In this document: one piece after another, positions 6,521-8,039 of the stretch | Position numbering within the stretch: the stretch's first letter is position 1 | Layout of the letters: every line of letters starts with the position of its first letter | Assembly: GCA_955652635.1 (NCBI GenBank) | Contig: CATPBN010000094.1 | Span: 1-8,039, forward strand | Source: an uncultured Gemmatimonadaceae bacterium | GTDB taxonomy: Bacteria; Gemmatimonadota; Gemmatimonadetes; Gemmatimonadales; Gemmatimonadaceae | Reading direction: 5' to 3' | Length of the DNA: 8,039 nucleotides | Made by a program: the position numbers and the translations under genes | The notes under the pieces: generated by a model | The model's database searches: none | The model's input: only the letters and a program-made list of their open reading frames with translations | What the model was told of the DNA's origin: nothing

Positions 6521-6714
6521 TGGTGCATACCTCTTGGTACTACAGTGAAAGCCTATGCGAATGCAGCCTTTTTGAGGCCAGCAATGCGAGCGGATTAGTG
6601 TTGATTCGACAACCTGGGAGCGCAAAAGCAAAAGCGCTGCAGAGCAATCGAAAATCCAGGTTGTAGAAGCGCTGCAAGATACTGGCCGTTGGCCTTTTAG
6701 CCATAGCAAATTTC
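6521..6714. other. Leader and control region of the sigma factor gene
   Basis: This is non-coding sequence between the sigma factor start and the divergent tRNA promoter. It holds a direct repeat AAGCGCTGCA (6632-6641 and 6667-6676, 35 bp apart) and an inverted repeat ACAACCTGG/CCAGGTTGT (6609-6617 and 6656-6664). I could not identify a convincing minus-strand promoter by eye. The repeats could be operators or parts of a folded mRNA leader. Confidence 0.4.
6530..6535 (-). promoter_or_regulatory. Ribosome-binding site of the sigma factor gene
   Basis: AAGAGG, nine bases before the ATG at 6518-6520, supports this start over upstream in-frame starts. Confidence 0.65.
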
Positions 6715-6743
6715 TTGACATCGATCATACCCTTGGATATCCT
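6715..6743 (+). promoter_or_regulatory. Sigma-70 promoter of the tRNA block
   Basis: A perfect TTGACA -35 (6715-6720) is followed after exactly 17 bases by TATCCT (6738-6743) as the -10. Transcription would start near 6750, about 38 bases before tRNA-Ala, and run through all four tRNA genes. A consensus -35 with ideal spacing is typical of strong stable-RNA promoters. Confidence 0.75.
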
Positions 6744-6787
6744 TCGCGGTTCCTGTCGGGTGTTTTGTGCACCGTCAGGGAGATGCC

Positions 6788-6860
<73 letters not shown>

Positions 6861-6894
6861 TGGCTGGCGTGGAGCCTAGAACGGCTGTTTGTTC

Positions 6895-6967
6895 GCGGGA
6901 ATAGCTCAGTTGGTAGAGCACAACCTTGCCAAGGTTGGGGTCGCGGGTTCGAGTCCCGTTTCCCGCT
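6895..6967 (+). tRNA. tRNA-Gly (anticodon GCC)
   Basis: This is a complete 73-base cloverleaf. Acceptor GCGGGAA pairs with TTCCCGC, anticodon stem CAACC/GGTTG encloses TTGCCAA with anticodon GCC, and T stem GCGGG pairs with CCCGT (one G-U). The discriminator is U, as is usual for bacterial tRNA-Gly. CCA is not encoded. Confidence 0.97.
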
Positions 6968-6982
6968 CTCTGGTGCGAGGAG

Positions 6983-7056
6983 GGGCGGTTAGCTCAGTTG
7001 GTTAGAGCGCCACGTTGACATCGTGGAGGTCACAAGTTCGAGTCTTGTACCGCCCA
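6983..7056 (+). tRNA. tRNA-Val (anticodon GAC)
   Basis: This is a complete 74-base cloverleaf. Acceptor GGGCGGT pairs with ACCGCCC, anticodon stem CCACG/CGTGG encloses TTGACAT with anticodon GAC, and T stem ACAAG pairs with CTTGT. The discriminator is A. CCA is not encoded. It lies 15 bases after tRNA-Gly. Confidence 0.97.
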
Positions 7057-7071
7057 TACATTGCGAGCCGA

Positions 7072-7098
7072 AGCATCTGACTACGGATCAGAAGGTTG
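7072..7098 (+). pseudogene. Fragment of tRNA-Arg(ACG), partial duplication
   Basis: This 27-bp stretch is identical to 7160-7186 inside the functional tRNA-Arg, 88 bp downstream. It covers the end of the D stem, the whole anticodon arm (TCTGA-CTACGGA-TCAGA) and the variable loop. No acceptor or D arm can be built around it. Downstream, the ungapped alignment keeps AGTCC of the T loop (7107-7111) and GGCG (7117-7120) in register, which hints at a decayed tRNA copy rather than a short transposed piece. A recombination-site remnant is the alternative. Confidence 0.65.
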
Positions 7099-7136
7099 TG
7101 AACGCCAGTCCGCGTCGGCGAGCAGCGTGAGTGTGG

Positions 7137-7210
7137 GCGCCCGTAGCTCAATTGGATAGAGCATCTGACTACGGATCAGAAGGTTGGGGGTTCGAGTCCC
7201 TCCGGGCGCG
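7137..7210 (+). tRNA. tRNA-Arg (anticodon ACG)
   Basis: This is a complete 74-base cloverleaf. Acceptor GCGCCCG pairs with CGGGCGC, anticodon stem TCTGA/TCAGA encloses CTACGGA with anticodon ACG, and T stem GGGGG pairs with CCCTC (one G-U). The discriminator is G. A34 is expected to be converted to inosine by TadA so that CGU, CGC and CGA are read. CCA is not encoded. It is the last gene of the tRNA block. Confidence 0.97.
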
Positions 7211-7241
7211 TTCACGTTTCATATCGTAGAGCCATCACGTA

Positions 7242-7279
7242 AATAAAGCGGGGACAGCTTTCGCCGTCCCCGCTTTATT
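7242..7279. terminator. Bidirectional terminator between the tRNA block and the prepilin gene
   Basis: This is a perfect 14-bp inverted repeat, AATAAAGCGGGGAC (7242-7255) and GTCCCCGCTTTATT (7266-7279), with a 10-base loop. The GC-rich core is flanked by A on one side and T on the other, so it works as an intrinsic terminator in both directions. It lies 31 bases past tRNA-Arg and 35 bases past the stop of the convergent prepilin gene. Confidence 0.88.
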
Positions 7280-7314
7280 CGCTTCAGCTGTAGCAGCTCT
7301 CGATCTACTACAAC

Positions 7315-7680
7315 TTACGCGCAGACTATTGTGCCGGTCGCGTTGGAGCAGGTCTTGGGTGACTGCGTGTGCGTTGCAGTCGCGGTCCATGTTTGCGGCG
7401 GACCCGCAAGTGCTATGGCGACGATCGTTACGTTCTGCGACGGCGTGAACCCTTGAAGCGGCGCCAGGTTCGACGCTGTGCCCGAGAAATACGCGCCGTT
7501 GTTGTCGGCGGCAAACTGCTCTTCATACGTCGCGAGGTTACGAAGGTCAGACTTCATCGCGGCGACATACGCCTTGTCCTTCGTGTTCGCAAACTTCGGA
7601 ATCGCAATCGCGGCAAGAATGCCGATGATGACGACGACGATCAGAAGTTCAATAAGCGTAAAACCCTTTTTGTTGCGCAT
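7315..7680 (-). CDS. Type IV prepilin / pseudopilin (N-terminal methylation motif)
   Basis: This is a 121-residue prepilin. The class III signal MRNKKG|FTLIELLIVVVIIGIL has the prepilin peptidase site after Gly6, Phe7 as the N-methylated first mature residue and the conserved Glu11 (mature position 5). The hydrophobic helix runs to about residue 29 and is followed by an amphipathic helix (IPKFANTKDKAYVAAMKSDL) and a short globular domain. Cys111 and Cys120 near the C-terminus could form the D-region disulfide loop. At about 115 mature residues it is a small major-pilin-like subunit, similar to the compact pilins of delta-proteobacteria and relatives. A type II secretion pseudopilin is the alternative. 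The ATG at 7678-7680 has AGAGG (7691-7695) ten bases upstream. An upstream extension in frame was rejected because the signal motif must be N-terminal. No assembly genes (PilB, PilC, PilD) are visible. Confidence 0.93.
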   Translation of the reverse strand: MRNKKGFTLIELLIVVVIIGILAAIAIPKFANTKDKAYVAAMKSDLRNLATYEEQFAADNNGAYFSGTASNLAPLQGFTPSQNVTIVAIALAGPPQTWTATATHTQSPKTCSNATGTIVCA

Positions 7681-7723
7681 ATGGATCAGACCTCTAAAGG
7701 AACGTTGGTTTGAATCGCCTCGA

Positions 7724-8039
7724 CTAAGGCGCCGAGAGAGTGAAAACGATTGGCAAGCTGTAGACACCTGGCACGTTACTTGGCTGCGTGAAGCCGGCTG
7801 CCCAAACGGTCTTGAAGTATGCCTGCGCGGCGAGGCCGTTCGTGGCGCCCGCTCCCGACAGAAAGATCGCGTCGCTCGAGGCAATTCCGACGTATGATCC
7901 CGCGAGTGCGTTGGACCAGGTCAGGTCGCTGATCGGCTTCGTGCCGCCCAGTAAGCCCGTGTACGTCCAAAGCGACAGATTCGAGGTCCTGATGTTGAGC
8001 GTCCAGCTGCGATTCGCCTTGATAGTGAAGCTCGGGCCT
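7724..8039 (-). CDS. C-terminal part of an unrecognised, beta-rich protein
   Basis: An open frame enters from the right edge and ends at TAG (7724-7726). The visible 104 residues begin GPSFTIKANRSWTLNI and end PGVYSLPIVFTLSAP. They alternate hydrophobic and Ser/Thr/Asn residues, with several Trp and no Cys, which suggests an exported beta-sandwich. The ending resembles the last strands of WxL-type or coat/fimbria-like surface domains, but I cannot assign a family. The start and any signal peptide lie beyond the window. It is 43 bases upstream of the prepilin gene on the same strand, so the two may share a transcript. Low Lys content and steady codon usage support a real gene. Confidence 0.65.
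   Translation of the reverse strand, partial: GPSFTIKANRSWTLNIRTSNLSLWTYTGLLGGTKPISDLTWSNALAGSYVGIASSDAIFLSGAGATNGLAAQAYFKTVWAAGFTQPSNVPGVYSLPIVFTLSAP

Noticed and set aside
6521..6721. N-terminal extension of the sigma factor to an upstream start
   Set aside because: The added residues are unlike sigma region 1.1, the ribosome-binding site fits the ATG at 6520, and the extension crosses leader repeats and the tRNA promoter.
7681..7884. N-terminal extension of the prepilin
   Set aside because: The prepilin peptidase motif must be close to the N-terminus, and the extension overlaps the end of the upstream gene in another frame.

Overview
This is a chromosomal stretch of a GC-rich bacterium. 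Every protein gene lies on the minus strand and a block of four tRNA genes lies on the plus strand. The ATP synthase genes, a compact sigma-70 factor, a YciI/DGPF-family protein, an MlaF-type ABC ATPase and a type IV prepilin fit a free-living Gram-negative organism. Gemmatimonadota is my best guess, but it rests on overall gene style and composition and is weakly supported.

Layout, left to right in window coordinates. Positions 1-3265 hold three F1 ATP synthase genes read right to left: atpA (alpha), atpG (gamma) and atpD (beta, cut by the window edge). The gaps of 3 and 2 bases suggest translational coupling. The usual upstream partners (atpH and the Fo genes) are absent, so F1 appears to have its own transcription start. 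The 215-bp region upstream of atpA (3266-3480) holds a perfect CRP-type palindrome that coincides with a candidate -10 element.

Positions 3481-5036 hold an MlaF-like ABC ATPase gene followed, two bases on, by a regulator that joins a degenerate receiver-like domain to an AraC-type DNA-binding domain. Positions 5136-5483 hold a DGPF/YciI-family gene. It sits between two intrinsic terminators with identical 12-bp stem arms. Positions 5636-6520 encode a sigma factor with regions 1.2, 2, 3 and 4 but no region 1.1.

Positions 6521-6787 are a divergent control region, with a strong sigma-70 promoter firing rightward into tRNA-Ala(GGC), tRNA-Gly(GCC), tRNA-Val(GAC) and tRNA-Arg(ACG). Just before tRNA-Arg lies a 27-bp perfect copy of its anticodon region, probably a decayed tRNA duplicate. 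A bidirectional terminator (7242-7279) separates the tRNA block from a convergent prepilin gene (7315-7680). Beyond that is the C-terminal part of a beta-rich protein of unknown function (7724 to the edge).

The window is mainly housekeeping: energy conversion, transcription initiation, translation, envelope lipid transport and surface pili. I see no phage, transposon, CRISPR or defence locus. The most interesting points are regulatory or evolutionary: the CRP-like operator at atpA, the pseudo-receiver regulator tied to mlaF, the twin terminators and the tRNA-Arg fragment.
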